DNA of 64,000 nucleotides from Proteles cristata cristata (GCA_017311185.1 JAESUZ010000338.1:310001-374000); one strand, 5' to 3'. Numbered from the stretch's first letter, positions 1 through 12,089 are shown. Notes: generated by a model from the letters alone, not told the origin. Numbers and translations are program-made.

Positions 1-41
1 TATTATAAGCCTCAAAGTTCTTTTATTTTTTAGTTCTAAAT

Positions 42-284
42 TTTTTTTTTAAAGTTTATTTATTTTTGAGAGAGAGACAGAGAGAGACAGAGAGGGAGGG
101 AGAAGGCGAGAGAGAGGCAGAAAGAGAGAGACGGTAAGGTGGGGGAGGAGCTAAGAGAAAGGAAGACACAGAATCCAGAACCTCTGACAGCACAGAGCCT
201 GACCAGGCGCTCAAACTCATGAACTTCAAAATCATGACCTGAGTGAAGTTGGAGGCTTAACCGGCTAAACCACCCAGGCCGCCC
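42..284 (-). mobile_element. Felid tRNA-derived CAN-SINE, old copy
   Basis: Read on the minus strand it has the tRNA-like head (right end, degenerate GGGCGGCCTGGGTGG), a CT-rich middle (seen here as GA repeats) and an A-rich tail (T-run at the left). It is diverged, with several changes in the head, so it is an older copy. An open frame of 114 codons on the minus strand here is just SINE sequence. Confidence 0.9.
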
Positions 285-365
285 AAGCCTCAAGATTCTT
301 GCTACACAGACAGAAGATAGACCCACTTTTCCAATTAAACTAAAAACAGGACAAAAGGCAACAAC

Positions 366-472
366 AGCCGGGCCACGGACTGGCTCCGTGGGTAGAGCAT
401 GCAAATCCTGACCTCAGAGTTGTGAGTTTGAGCCCCACCGTGGATGCAGAGATTACACAAAAATAATGTCTT
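366..472 (+). mobile_element. Older carnivore tRNA-SINE (short SINEC type)
   Basis: The sequence runs GGCTCCGTGGGTAGAGCATG, then GTGAGTTTGAGCCCCACCG, then AGAGATTACACAAAAATAA. This is the short carnivore SINE with tRNA-like A and B boxes. It differs from the felid-type copies in lacking the long CT-rich middle. No clear target duplication was seen. Confidence 0.75.
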
Positions 473-1025
473 AGAAAAAACTAGGCAACAGAAATGAAAT
501 TGTAGCTCAAGGAATCTGGATAATACGTAATTAATGAAACCGTATTGAAGATTGGTAGCCATCAATATTAGCAAGTAAAGATGTCCTAGAATACAGGATA
601 CAATGCACTGAGGAGCCTGAAATTAAGGCCTCCATTAAGAGCAACCTTGGGCTGCACGTAGCCCAGTTCCAGGAAAATCCTAGGCTGAAGCCACCCTCGG
701 ACTGCCCTCGGACCAGCCAATCAAAAGAAATGTGTCACATTCCTGTGGCCTGAGTCAGGGCAGGGAACTGCAGGTAGTTACTCTGTACAAACTAGCCAAG
801 GACTCACCGCTTGCCTGCACCCCACGGGGGCCCTTTGAGCTCACCTCATATTTGGTCATTTTCAAAGGATTCTCAAAGGTCATGATTGGGTCCCGCCAAA
901 AGTAATAGACGCCTCACGGATACTGAATGGTCAAAACTGTTACCATGGGTGCTGTGCAATTATGCTTGGTGCTTATGTGATGATGCGATACATACAATGT
1001 GTGTAACACCCTCGTCCCTGACCTC

Positions 1026-1031
1026 ATAAAA
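1026..1031 (+). promoter_or_regulatory. TATA-like box of the solo LTR
   Basis: ATAAAA lies about 80 bases upstream of the LTR poly(A) signal, with a CCAAT box about 305 bases further upstream. The spacing suits a retroviral U3 promoter. Whether it is active is unknown. Confidence 0.6.
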
Positions 1032-1108
1032 ACCCTGCTCGCCATTGTTCGGGGCTTCTCCTTGCTGCCGCTGCACCGGTAGACGGATGAGCCCCTGCTC
1101 GAGCTTGT

Positions 1109-1114
1109 AATAAA
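1109..1114 (+). terminator. AATAAA polyadenylation signal of the solo LTR
   Basis: AATAAA is 75 bases from the LTR 3' end, in the position expected for the R region, and is followed by a G/T-rich stretch (1122-1140). Confidence 0.65.
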
Positions 1115-1187
1115 GACCCTTATGTACTTGCATCGGTGCCGGCTCCTTGGAGGTCTCGGGGGACTCGCGATTCGGGCACAACAGCAC

Positions 1188-2270
1188 ATATTACCCAACT
1201 GTTGTATTCACTACTTGACACTTCCCGAGGAGACAGGCTGAAGCCTAGGGCTGTGTCCCTGGTCCCTACCTCACTTAGCAAAGAGAAATCAAGACACACT
1301 TTGAAAATTCCTAAAGGGGTGGAAGAAAACTTACATGCATACTTTGATAAGCACACAGGAAGGTAACATTATATCTACAAGGTCCCCTTTTAGAATAATG
1401 ACTAAAACATGAATTCCACATCAGCAAGTAGCATACACATTCACTCCAACCGGGAAATATATACGCAAGTATATGGGGATTTGTGTGTTGTGTAAGCAAG
1501 CATATTTTAGAGGAAAGATCCACAGGAAAAGCACAGGAAAAGCCCCATTTGTTTTAAGAACAGGGACAGCTTCTGATGAGTTTAAACAAGCAAAAGTTTG
1601 CAGAAAAAGCAAGTTATTTTGCTTTTTCTTGACAATGTAAGTTCGGTCTTAAAAGTGAAGGAAGTAGAATGCCTGTCAATGACAGAGACAGGAGACTGGA
1701 TCATGGAGATGAGCAGGCAGAATGTGGTTCAGCGCAAGAGCGAGGAGTGAAATTACTCCCTGAGTGCTACTCGGGCATGAATCTCTGGGCTCCTTCTCTA
1801 AGAATATTTGAGGTTTTAGAGGAAGCAAGTAACACAGACAAGATTTACGCCTTAAAATAAGGCATCAGGGATGGGAGAAGAGACAGACAACACCCCCCCC
1901 CCCCATGAAAGGAAAACAAAACAAACATATATCACCCAGGACATTTCTAACAAAATCTCAAAATAGAACACATTCTCATCTGTCTCAGATGAAGCAAAAC
2001 CTGACCTCATGACTCATTTCCAGCTCTAGGGTTTCATTTGAATAGTTTAATATCCAGTAAGGTTATTAGAAAATCACAGGTTCCTTTAGTATCAATAACA
2101 ACAATTAAATAAGCATAATAATAAGGACTAAGAAAAATAATTATTAAAATATAATAAGCTCTCAAAAAAGTGCTACACATTTTTATGGATAAAATAAATG
2201 CTATTATAAACTTTTCAAAAACAGTGCTTTCAACTGTAACTCAAATTTATAGTACTACCATTGATTCTTG
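1188..2270. other. Unique AT-rich DNA, no gene seen
   Basis: No repeat family or credible coding frame is recognised. It contains a C12 homopolymer at 1893-1904. Confidence 0.6.
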
Positions 2271-2282
2271 AGAAAATGTTTT

Positions 2283-2476
2283 GGGGCGCCTGGGTGCCTC
2301 AGTCCATTAAGCATCCAACTTTGACTCAGGTCATGATCTCACAGTTGGTGGGTTCAAGCCCCGTGCTGACTGCCCAGAGCCTGGAGTCTGCTTTGAATTC
2401 TGTGTCTCCCTCTCTCTCTGCCCCTCCCTCACTCACGCTCTCTCCCTCTCTCAAAAATAATAAACATTTTTAAAAA
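2283..2476 (+). mobile_element. Felid CAN-SINE
   Basis: Head GGGGCGCCTGGGTGCCTCAG, CT-rich middle, and A-rich tail with AATAAA-like sequence. Flanked by a 12-bp target duplication with one mismatch (AGAAAATGTTTT at 2271-2282, AGAAATTGTTTT at 2477-2488). Confidence 0.93.
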
Positions 2477-2528
2477 AGAAATTGTTTTAATACGTCATCT
2501 CAAAATTTTACGACTATTATCCTCAAAT

Positions 2529-2704
2529 GGGTCACCTGGGGGACTTAGTCGATTAAGTGTACAACTCTTGACGTTGGCTCAGGTTATGATATCAGGGCTC
2601 GTGAATTCCAGCCCCATGTTGGGCTCTGCGCTGACAGTGCAGAGCCTGCTTGGGATTCTCTCGCTCTCCCTCTCTCTCTCTCTCAAAGTAAACATCTTTT
2701 AAAA
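2529..2704 (+). mobile_element. Felid CAN-SINE, diverged
   Basis: Degenerate head (GGTCACCTGGGGGACTTAGTC), the conserved AGAGCCTGCTTGGGATTCTC block and a CT run. The B box is degraded (GTGAATTCCAGCCCC). Lies 40 bases after the previous SINE in the same orientation. Confidence 0.88.
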
Positions 2705-2799
2705 TGGGAGTTATTCTAGGAATATTATGTGGATTTTAAAAATAGGTAACAAAGTAATAATATGTCAAATTCTCTTTGCAATGGGTATTCTTTCTTGTT

Positions 2800-2824
2800 T
2801 TTTTGTTTTGTTTTGTTTTGTTTT

Positions 2825-2872
<48 letters not shown>
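2800..2872. repeat. (TTTTG)n followed by (TG)22 microsatellite
   Basis: TTTTG repeats up to 2828 run into 22 uninterrupted TG units (2829-2872). Likely length-variable between individuals. Confidence 0.95.
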
Positions 2873-2874
<2 letters not shown>

Positions 2875-3131
2875 TGGGTACCTTTTATGACAAGGCATAA
2901 TGTATTCTTAGCCTTTGCTATTTGTTGAAGGAAAGAATAAATATATAAATGACTTTGTTAAGAGATAAATTTTTATTTCCACACATGATCCTCCTTGAAT
3001 ATATCAAGGAGCAATGTCCTTTTATGCCGCTTCTGTGACTGCACAGAATGTACACAATCATTACGGCCTCCTCTGTCTCGCCTCTTCCAGGTTAAAAAGC
3101 CTTTTCCTCTTTTAAAAGCCAGGTTAAAAAA

Positions 3132-3340
3132 GGGTGCCTGGATGGCTCAGCTGGTTAAGCATCTGGGTCTCAGTTTTGGCTCAGGTCATGATCTCACGGT
3201 TCCTGAGATGGGCCCCACATTGGCTCTGTGTTGACAGTGCAGAGCCTGTTGAGGATTCTCTCTCTCCTTCTCTCTCTGCCCCTCCCCTGTTTGGACTCTT
3301 TCAAAATAAAGAAATAAACATTTTAAAAACTATAATAAAT
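3132..3340 (+). mobile_element. Felid CAN-SINE
   Basis: Head GGGTGCCTGGATGGCTCAGC, internal CAGAGCCTG block and AT-rich tail. Target duplication of about 15-18 bp, slightly diverged (AAAAGCCAGGTTAAA from 3114; AAAAGCCAGGTCAAA from 3341). Confidence 0.93.
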
Positions 3341-3358
3341 AAAAGCCAGGTCAAAGAA

Positions 3359-5340
3359 ATGTAATATTTGCTGTTTTTATTAGGAATTAATAATTCCATC
3401 TTTTTCATTAAACCGGCACTTTATGAATATATTGCCTTAAAATCTAGTTGTGTATGTGTTTATTACACTAAATCATTTATGCACAGTAAAACATTACAGC
3501 CACATCTGCTTTCTATTATCTACCACAGTGAAATGTTTCAGTGAATAAGCACAGGGATATGTGTATACATGTGTTCATATGCACACACATGAATATGCAC
3601 ATGTGTACACTAGTTTAACTCAGGCTCATATATCTGCATATATATGTTCATATGTATTCATTTTATTATACACACAAATAAAAACCAGAGCAAAACGTAT
3701 TTGAGTTAAATACTGATGTGTAGATCAGAATACATGAATCGTAGGTCCCTTCCAGCTATAAACTTTCATGGTTATGAAGAACAACTACATTTATCATTGG
3801 TTTTCTACAGTGACTGAACATTACAATCGTTAATAAAATGCTTTCAAAATAAAGATTTTCAGGTCACTTTTCTGGAGATGATAAAGTAGTAAGTCTAAAA
3901 CAGTTCTCAGGCTTCCAATTTTTGGAATTTACAGATTCTTTTGTAAGGCAGCCAGGATTCACAATGGCTATCAGAGAGCTACAGCAGACACACACATGTC
4001 TGTGATACCTTGTCAACCTCTCTTTAATTTTACATTAATGTTCTGTGGCTCCTGCATATTGAGGATGGATATACATTTTCCCTTTACATAAGTTCTTATT
4101 TATACGATGCTTTAAGCTGGGGAAGAGGGCTTTAAATGGTATAAAATACTTTCTGCCAAAAGAATAAGGACGTATCCTCAATTACGGTTTACACCTCTTC
4201 AATAGCTCTATCAAAATTTCAAAGCTTGTGGGCCCCGATGTGTTCTAAGGCTGCTTTGGAGAAGTTATGGGCATAATTTTCTTCCATTTATTTTTTTTAT
4301 CTAGCTATCTTTTCAAAATAGAATGAGAAGTTCAGGCATCTAAATATATGTACACATATTATAAAAACAATGTGTCTCTGTCTACTTATAGTTTTGAGCA
4401 ATATTTGGTTTTTATTACAAATGCATATTCTTAGCTTCATAATAACACGCACTCTTTAGGACTAACCATCAACTTATTAGCATGTTTTATCCTGAATGCT
4501 CGTGCATATTATCACAAAGTCACATAAATGAGCTACTACTGGGTACCCTTAAATCCAGACCATTTGCCTCTTAACCAGAAAATGATTATATAACTTATAC
4601 ACAGGGATCCCTAAGAAGTATGAACGCTCATTTCCAAAGTTCACACATTATTCTTAGTAAACAGGACTATTTTCCATCACTGTAGTTACCAGATGGTGGC
4701 TGTCAGATTTACTAAACCAGAGAGTTAAATACATGCATTCTGGCACCATATTCCCAAGGTGGTCTCTTTTTATCATCTTTTCATTTTCTAATTTCCATCC
4801 CTTTCAGGTGGAAATCACTTCAGTAAAACAGATAATTGGTTGTGCTTTTCAGCAATGCAGCGTTTGCCTCAGGTTAAGACTGTCTCTTAAATTAAGACAG
4901 ACAAAAACAATATCCTAACTTTCCTTCCCTCCTCTGCTATCTCCTCATTTGTAAATGTACTTTCATGAGATTTCTTATTAGCATTTTCAATAAAACCCAA
5001 AGTTTCTCTTTCTCTGCATATTATTTTTATTTAATGTTTTTCTTTTACCTCTTCCCTCTCCTCCCCTCCCTTCCCCTTATCCCATTTCTTTCTAAAGGAA
5101 TGTTCTGCAGCCTAGTGTATAAAACTCAGAATTACACCTAAGAATCTCCTCCTGATGGGCAGGAAAATAAAACTCTTTAGACAATGTCTTCATCTGTAAT
5201 AGTATCTGTAAAAATTCAAATATGTTTCCAGAATGCTTGTTTTATGAGAATGTCAATTTTTAATATTTGTGTAATTTTAATGCTCCTCCTTAGAAATGTA
5301 TATGGATCATCATACCCTTCAATTAGTATTTATTTCTGTT
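3359..5340. other. Unique AT-rich DNA, no gene seen
   Basis: No recognised transposon or coding sequence. It has a purine/pyrimidine alternating stretch (ACACATG/TATATG, about 3555-3680) and a pyrimidine-rich tract (5040-5092). Confidence 0.55.
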
Positions 5341-5445
5341 TTTTCTTTGTTTCTTTGGGTTTTTTTTTTTTTTTTTTTTTTTTTTGGTCTTTTGGTTTTG
5401 TTTTGGTTTTTGGTTTGGTTTTGGTTTTTGTTTGTTTGTTTTTCT
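5341..5445. repeat. T-homopolymer and TTTTGG-rich low-complexity tract
   Basis: A run of about 26 T (5360-5385) is followed by irregular GGTTTT/GGTTTTT units and TTTG repeats. Protein frames across it are artefacts (poly-F/L/V). Confidence 0.9.
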
Positions 5446-5831
5446 CCTAAGGATTCTACATTACATTCTGCTGTCTGGATCTTGCACAAAGAATGAGTCT
5501 TCCTCTTTGTGCTTTGTGAATGCAAAGCAGACACAAGATGTGGTGCAGAAGATACTGCTAGTCATCAGGACAAAGAGAAAAAGTAATCAGGGAAGAGACT
5601 TTTGATTTCAGACATCTTGACTTTGCAATGTCTGATCTATGTAGACTTTGTTACTTACCAATCAGAGGTAAAATTAAGGATCCTTACTAATAGTAGCAAC
5701 AGATGGGATCTTCATTCTCTCTCAGCATTCCTGAGATGGTCAATCCCAATTACTAACAAATTTCCACTGGAAACTCAATCCAAAGAGAGATTCCAGAGGG
5801 AGAGTTTGGAGTAAAGTCACATTATATAAAA
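5446..5831. other. Unique DNA, no gene seen
   Basis: Nothing recognised on either strand. Confidence 0.5.
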
Positions 5832-5966
5832 CTGTTGTTGTTTTTGTTGTTGTTTTTGTTTTTGAAGATTTTATTTTTAAGTAATCTCCACACCCAACAT
5901 GGGTCTTGAATTCAACCCCAAAATCAAGAGTCAAAGGCTCTTCCAAATGAGCCAGCCAGGAGCCCC
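5832..5966 (-). mobile_element. Older carnivore tRNA-SINE (short SINEC type), minus strand
   Basis: Read in reverse it gives GGGGCTCCTGGCTGGCTCAT and TGGGTGTGGAGATTACTTAA with an A-rich tail (TTG/T-rich at the left). Same short class as the copy at 366-472, without the long CT middle. Confidence 0.8.
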
Positions 5967-6425
5967 AAAATGGTTTATCGTCACTCAAGAGACAAAGTTT
6001 CTGTAATAAAACACGGATCCAGTTTTATGCATAAGAACATATAGCAAATGAAAAATAGTGAGTTTCAGAAATTTAAATGGGTGATGATGGTTGTATAGCC
6101 TACAAGCAGACACAAAGTCAACATTAAGGGTGACTCATTCAACAAAGAAACTCTTTCAAAGCATGTGAAAGATCTATCTGTGGCCAGATTGGGAGAAAAA
6201 CAAGCAAGTCAAGTAGAATATAATGTATATATTCTAAAAACAAAGAAAGAAAAATAATTTTACTTAAGCCAATCTACTGACACTAATCAACACACAACAC
6301 TGTAGCTCTGAGTACAAGTAAAAACATATTATATAAGAATTCTCATAGATGTTTTTAATACACTATAGATTTACTAATTCTTCAACTTATCAAATGTAAA
6401 TCCATTAACAAGTGAGATACAAATT
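5967..6425. other. Unique AT-rich DNA, nothing seen
   Basis: No repeat or coding signal recognised. Confidence 0.5.
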
Positions 6426-6437
6426 GAAATGATTGCA

Positions 6438-6652
6438 GGGGCACCTGGGTGGCTCAGTCAGTTAAGCATTATACTTTGGCTCAGGTAATGATCTCACGGT
6501 TTGTGTGTTCAAGCCCCACATCGGGCTCTGTGCAGATAGTTCAGAGCCTGGGGCCTGCTTCACATTCTGTGCCTCCCTCTCTCTATGCCCCCCACCTGCT
6601 TATACTTAGTCTCTCTAAAATGAATAAATGCTTAAAAATATTTTTTACAAAA
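6438..6652 (+). mobile_element. Felid CAN-SINE
   Basis: Head GGGGCACCTGGGTGGCTCAG, B-box-like GTGTGTTCAAGCCCC and tail AATAAATGCTTAAAAATA. Target duplication of 12 bp with one mismatch: GAAATGATTGCA (6426-6437) and GAAATGATTCCA (6653-6664). Confidence 0.94.
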
Positions 6653-6941
6653 GAAATGATTCCAGTATATCAAAATGAATTGTACTTTTTGATGATAATT
6701 TTAATTCTTTAAGTCATATTTTTTAGCCTTTAAAAAAGGCCTTCGGTATGTAAATAAGGCACATCTGATAACTCTCTTGGGAAAAAAAATGGCCAAAAAA
6801 AAAGAGAAAATACACCATATCCAACAGTTTAACATCTTTCATTTATATGTAAAATGCCAACAGCTCCATTTTGAGTTCTAAATTTTACTTTTGAACTTGT
6901 TTAGTATGTTGACTTCTTCAAGTTGGTTTAAAAAGATAAGT

Positions 6942-7152
6942 GGGGGTTGCCTGGGTAGCTTAGTAGGTTAAGCATCCAACTTAGGCTCAGATCATGATCT
7001 CATGGTTCTAACTTTTGAGCCCCGCATTAGGCTCTGTGCTGACAGATCACAGCCTGGAGCCTGCTTCAGATTCTCTGTCTCCCTCTCTCTGCCCTTCCCT
7101 TGCTTGTGTTCTGTGTCTCTCACTCTCAAAAAAATAAATAAGCATTAAAAAA
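6942..7152 (+). mobile_element. Felid CAN-SINE, diverged
   Basis: Head GGGGGTTGCCTGGGTAGCTT, a GAGCCCCGCATTAGGCTCTG block and tail AATAAATAAGCATTAAAAAA. Target duplication unclear. Confidence 0.9.
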
Positions 7153-10010
7153 TTGTTTTAAGTAGAATTTTTAATCCATTTTCTCATATTTTTTTTTTCT
7201 GTTGTGGCCATGGAGTTAATGCCACTTAATCCATTCATTCATTCAACAAACTTACAAAATACTCACTGCGTATATCAAGTGCTATGTTAGTACTCACACG
7301 CTAACCACATGCAAGGTGGACATGGTGTCCTACATACAATTTGGTAAGATATTATTGGCATATTAACAAAATACCACAAAGTTATTTTTAGTATATCATC
7401 GTAGATTAAAATGCCTCCACAATAAATATCCTCCAAGTTACATTTTTGTAATGCCATGAAGACATTTCTTACGTTTGCAAAATCTGGCAACGTTTGGATG
7501 CCTGGGTGATAATTACAACACAGCTGGGCAATGGGAATTGAGACTTTCATAGTTCCAGAGGAGTCTAGCTTCTTCAAAGTTAATACCAGGGTTAAAAATA
7601 ACTTTTGACATTTCAGTGAAAATGAGAATCCAGTACGGTTTTTGTTCAATTTACCTACCTCAGTGACCTCCCATTCTAGAAAACACACTTCTCACCTACA
7701 CAGGTGGCCCTAGCACCCGTGACCCCATGCTTATATCCTGTTGCCATAATTAATTTGATTAGGGATGAAAAAGTAAATAAACTGAGCAGAAAATTCTAGG
7801 TAACTCTGCACTCTGGGACAGTGAGGCAGTCTGCTAGGAAAACAGAAGTCTTCATGTCTTAGATAAAAAATTGTATAATTTTGGATCCATCAGGCTCTCA
7901 CTTAATCGTGAACATTTCCAGCCTTTTGCCACATATCTGTGGCATATGTAAATTATAACTCAGCTCCTATCACTGGGAAAATGTTCATTACGTGCATTTC
8001 CCCCCAGCAGTTAATCTTTATCTGATCTCGGTTTTTCCACCTAATCTCTTGTGCCTTAATGGTAACTCAGTTCTCAGGGGCTCAGGTATCAGCTCGCTGA
8101 GCAGAGTGAATGCTTTGAACTGGTCCAATTTATTAAACACTAAGTGTTTGTGAAGGTTGAATTAAAAAAATTAATAATGTAAGGCCTGTAGTGTTCATAA
8201 GGGAGTTTCTTAGACTTTCTCACTTTTTTTAAGTAATGAAATATTTCTTATATTTATTCTCCATTTGAAACATAATCCTGTGCTATGCATTAACACAAAG
8301 ATCATGGCTTTAGTAACACCACAGTTCCCATAGCTTCTCCATTAATTAGAGTAGCTATGCTAAAACTCATCATGGTTTTTTCTGGGTAGCTCTGTACTTT
8401 CGTGACAATAATCCAAAGATGGCCATTGTACAACTGTACTCAACGATCCTTTCTATATAGCCATTGAATCTACATTGTATTACAAATCCCAAATCCAAGC
8501 AAAAACCCCAATGTGCCACCAAAGTATACCTTAAACATGTTTGGTCTCGCTCAGCATGTTGTCCAACCAACAGATATGCCTCTGCTCCGGCCAAATGCAA
8601 CGGTAAAAAACCAATTAACTTGTTGATGTTTTTCAAAGAGCTGCCAAAAAAGGATTCTATTTCAGGACACACAGTAAACTCTCCTAAAAATCCTCAGAGC
8701 AAATGGTCAGAAACCTAGTTCGTCCTCTCCCGTTCTCCTTTCTTGCAAATGTCAGCTTTGCGGGATTTTTTGGGACCCTCTTCCAATCTGTTCTCATCCA
8801 TATGCTTTCACTTGTTTTGTAATGGTCCATTCACATACCCAGGCTGTAAACACGGTTCTTAATTTATTTCCGGACCATTTCCCTGTATTTTGTCTCTGAA
8901 TCCTTTTACAGTTCCATTTGTTAGCTCTCTTTTCTTGTCCCTCCATATTGATCACCTTCTCTCCTGATGCATCGATTCCTAGATCTCTTTGCTTAACCTC
9001 TATAATTCGCTCAAGATGTTCTTTATGCTGTTCATTTGGTTTTGGCTCCGGATAGGCCTATGGCTAATGTGGGCAGCTTCACCCAGACACCCTATTTGTT
9101 CTAGAAGTACATACCTTGGTTGTAGTCACCTTTCCTGATCACCTTTACTATGGTTTCCACGACAGACCCTAGTGGACTTTCTATTTTCTCTAGCCAGAAA
9201 GTATGACAGTGAGGGAAGAGGGATGAGGTGCAGGACGCAGGATGTCACTCAAGCTAGGGTACCTGGCTCTCCCTGGATCAAGAACCGAGCATTTAGCCAG
9301 TGGTGCGTTCCTCTCCCAGGCTGGTACTATGTCTGGAAGAAGACGAAATTAGCTGGGGTTTCACACTTTTTCCCTGAGCAATGATCTGCGGAAATAGGGA
9401 TGGAGTTTTCTCAGTTTTCATTTGATGCTGCTGCAGGCTGCTTACTCAACCCCTTCTTCCGTCTCTCTGAACAGTAAGAGTCTCACTATGCTTCTGAGAT
9501 CCTGACACTCGCATTCCTTTCTCAGTACCGCCCCAGAGAGAGCACATAAATGATCATCTGATGTTCATCTTAAGCTCTTTTAACCTTGTGCCATTCTGTT
9601 AATATGATTCAAACAAAACAAAAGATGATGCTTGAAAGCCTGTCAAGCAAGTTACTCAACCTTTATCATATGTTCTATTGCATCTCCTGGATTAACTGAA
9701 ATTGCGATATGATGCAATCTAACTTCACTTAAAGGAAATTGGGAGTTGATTGTAATGACGGTAAAGACAATAATATGTAACTGACCATACAAAAATAACC
9801 ACCTAGATTGAAATTGAGAGTTCTGTTGCCAATAAATATTTTCAGATTAAGTCACGAAGAGATTGTTACACAGCGTGAAGTGTCAAAACTGGGAATGAGA
9901 ATAATTCTCTGCTGCCTGACAAGAGACCCGGTACAAGGCACTAGGCTCTCCGCACCACTCCATTTCTACATCTGTAACGTGTACAGAATGTCCCATGTGA
10001 CCTGCAAGCA
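7153..10010. other. Unique DNA with no gene called
   Basis: No interspersed repeat recognised over about 2.9 kb. It contains open frames on the minus strand (133 codons at 7287-7688; 100 codons at 8370-8672; a stop-to-stop frame of 87 codons at 8797-9057). I recognise no family in any of them. None has a visible promoter, splice sites or poly(A) context, so none is called as a gene. Confidence 0.5.
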
Positions 10011-10026
10011 TAAAGTTCTAGGATTT

Positions 10027-10250
10027 GGGGGGTACCTCGGAGGCTCAGGGGTTGAGCACCTGACTCTTGATTTCAGCTCAGGTCATGACCTCACGGTCTG
10101 TGGGTTCGAGCTCAGCGCTGATGCTGTAGAGCCTGCTTGGGATTGTCTCTAACTCGCTCTCTCTGCCCCTCCCCTACTGGTTTGTTGGGCCCACACACGC
10201 TCTCTTTCTCAATAAAAAAATTAAAAAGCTAAAACTTTAAAAGAAAAAAA
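10027..10250 (+). mobile_element. Felid CAN-SINE
   Basis: Head GGGGGGTACCTCGGAGGCTC, B box GTGGGTTCGAGCTC and an A-rich tail. TAAAGTTCT occurs at 10011-10019 and 10252-10260, a probable target duplication. The block after GAGCTCAGCGCTGATGC is shortened relative to other copies. Confidence 0.9.
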
Positions 10251-10260
10251 CTAAAGTTCT

Positions 10261-11525
10261 GTGAGTTGAATTGTTTACTGCTTTTGTGGTTTCACTCATT
10301 TTCATTCTAAAAATAATGCAGTATCTATAATCTTGACCTTATAAGAGCTTTAAATAGGAATGGATGTATTTCACAAGAAAATTATACCCATGTTTTATTA
10401 ATAAGTGTCAATATAATTAACCATTACCTTACATACTATTTTGAAAAGTTTTTAAACATGTAGAAATTCAACTTCTCAAAATACCATTTACCTAAAACTT
10501 TATTATTAACCCTCCTTTTCCTAACATCATAGAGTCTGAAATTTATATTTATCCCTACCACTAATACTAACTCTTACCGTTCATGCGTTATTAATACTAC
10601 TAATACTACATAGAGTACTTGTATGTTACTACTGTAGGCATAGTATATATTTCATACTTCTCAAAATTTGGTGCTTTGACTGTAAACAGAATGTAGGATT
10701 CACTTTTCATTTGGTACCTTATGTGCAGACACTGAATCCAAGCTGAAGAAAAACGAGCAGGGATGTTGCTTGCTTTCTCTTTGACTTTGGAACAAATCAG
10801 GTCTTTAGCTGCCTATATAGAATTTCTTTGGGGGTATACAAGAACAAACAGTGCTTGCATCCGAGGAGGATGAAGACTTTTTGAGGTTCTTATTTTATCA
10901 AGCTCAATGGAGGGGATGAAAATGAGACCCGATAGGAGGCTGGTTTGGGTTTCATTTAGTTTTGAAACTGATTTATTGTATTTTCATTATTCAGTTTCTG
11001 TGTGCTGCCTTTACCATTCAGTGACAATTTTAATCTTCCTACATGTAATGAGATCACAGGTCAATTCTGAGTTTAATATCAATATGTTACCTGGTAATAC
11101 GGATGTAATAAGAGACGTTTGGTCATTTTATTTTCATACCGAAGAGAAGTGATGATTATACTAGGCAAGGCATGAGCCTCGTGTGTGTTGAAGTTATTCT
11201 GATAAGCAGAATAATTCTTTTCTTCCCGTCAATTTTAAGAACTGAAGACACTGCAGAATAGTGTGCTGATCTGATGAATACTGACGAACTCCTATCATAA
11301 CTAACATTTTGACTACTGTAGGGTTTTTGTTTTGTTTTTTGCTTTTTTTTTTTTGTTTCTGATGATCAAATGGGACTACTACAGTGAGGTGAATTTCAGT
11401 ACCTACATCCATGAGTTGACAGCCGGAAAACTACTGGACAGCTACTTAGTCAAAGATGAAACAAGGAACTAATTACGCATTCATTGAATTGCAGACACTC
11501 TTTGTGATCTATTTTTCTGTGTCAT
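10261..11525. other. Unique AT-rich DNA, no gene seen
   Basis: No recognised repeat apart from a T-rich run (11325-11357). Confidence 0.5.
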
Positions 11526-11543
11526 TTAAAATTAACAATATCA

Positions 11544-11733
11544 GGGGCCCCTGGGTGCCTCCATCAGTTAAGCGTCTGACTCTTAGTTTTGGCTCAGGTC
11601 ATCATCTCATGGTTTGTGGGTTTGATCCCCACCCCAGACTCTGTTCTGATGGATCCTGTCTTGCCTCCTCTCTGAGCACCTCCCCCTGCTCGCTTGATCT
11701 CTCTCAAAATAAATTTTTAAAAAATAAATAAAA
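11544..11733 (+). mobile_element. Felid CAN-SINE, shortened middle
   Basis: Head GGGGCCCCTGGGTGCCTCCA. The section after TTGATCCCCACCCCAGACTC is partly deleted. Imperfect target duplication of about 18 bp (TTAAAATTAACAATATCA against TTAAAATCACAAATGTCA). Confidence 0.9.
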
Positions 11734-11735
11734 CT

Positions 11736-12075
11736 TAAAATCACAAATGTCACCCAAGATTCTGCTAGAGCAGTCTTTCTATGTGAAAAGCCCTCACCAC
11801 GTTTCTATTTACACACTTTAATTTCATGTACCCAGCCTTCCCTAGACTTCCATCCTAAAGGATAATCTTGGGTCTACACTTTTCCCACTTCCGTCAGGTG
11901 TAATGAAGTTTTGACACGTGCTTTCTCATCCTTCTTTCTTTGTGGCTCCTCTCAAACCACAGAACTGGCACCTGTTCAAGATGCATCTGAAAGTTTTGTC
12001 AGCACACGTTTTCAAACTAATTCATTTGATTTGTCTGATGAAGGGATCTCCTATACTTTGAACCTTTTAAAGAGA
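11736..12075. other. Unique DNA, nothing seen
   Basis: No recognised repeat or coding sequence. Confidence 0.5.
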
Positions 12076-12089
12076 GAACTGCTACTGTT

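Larger units (their letters stand above)
609..1183 (+). mobile_element. Solo LTR of a class I (gammaretrovirus-like) endogenous retrovirus
   Basis: A 575-bp element begins TGAGGAGCC and ends GGGCACAACA, so it has the TG...CA ends of a retroviral LTR. It is flanked by a perfect 4-bp duplication GCAC (605-608 and 1184-1187), the size usual for gammaretroviruses. Inside, in the expected order, are a CCAAT box (717-721), a TATA-like ATAAAA (1026-1031) and an AATAAA poly(A) signal (1109-1114). The inferred layout is U3 from 609 to about 1050, R to about 1130 and U5 to 1183. No gag, pol or env sequence and no second LTR is present, so this is a solo LTR left by recombination between two LTRs. I do not recognise the exact family. 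Local GC is clearly higher than in the flanks. Confidence 0.88.

Noticed and set aside
7287..7688. 133-codon minus-strand open frame
   Set aside because: No recognisable domain, AT-rich context and no splice, promoter or poly(A) signals; consistent with chance.
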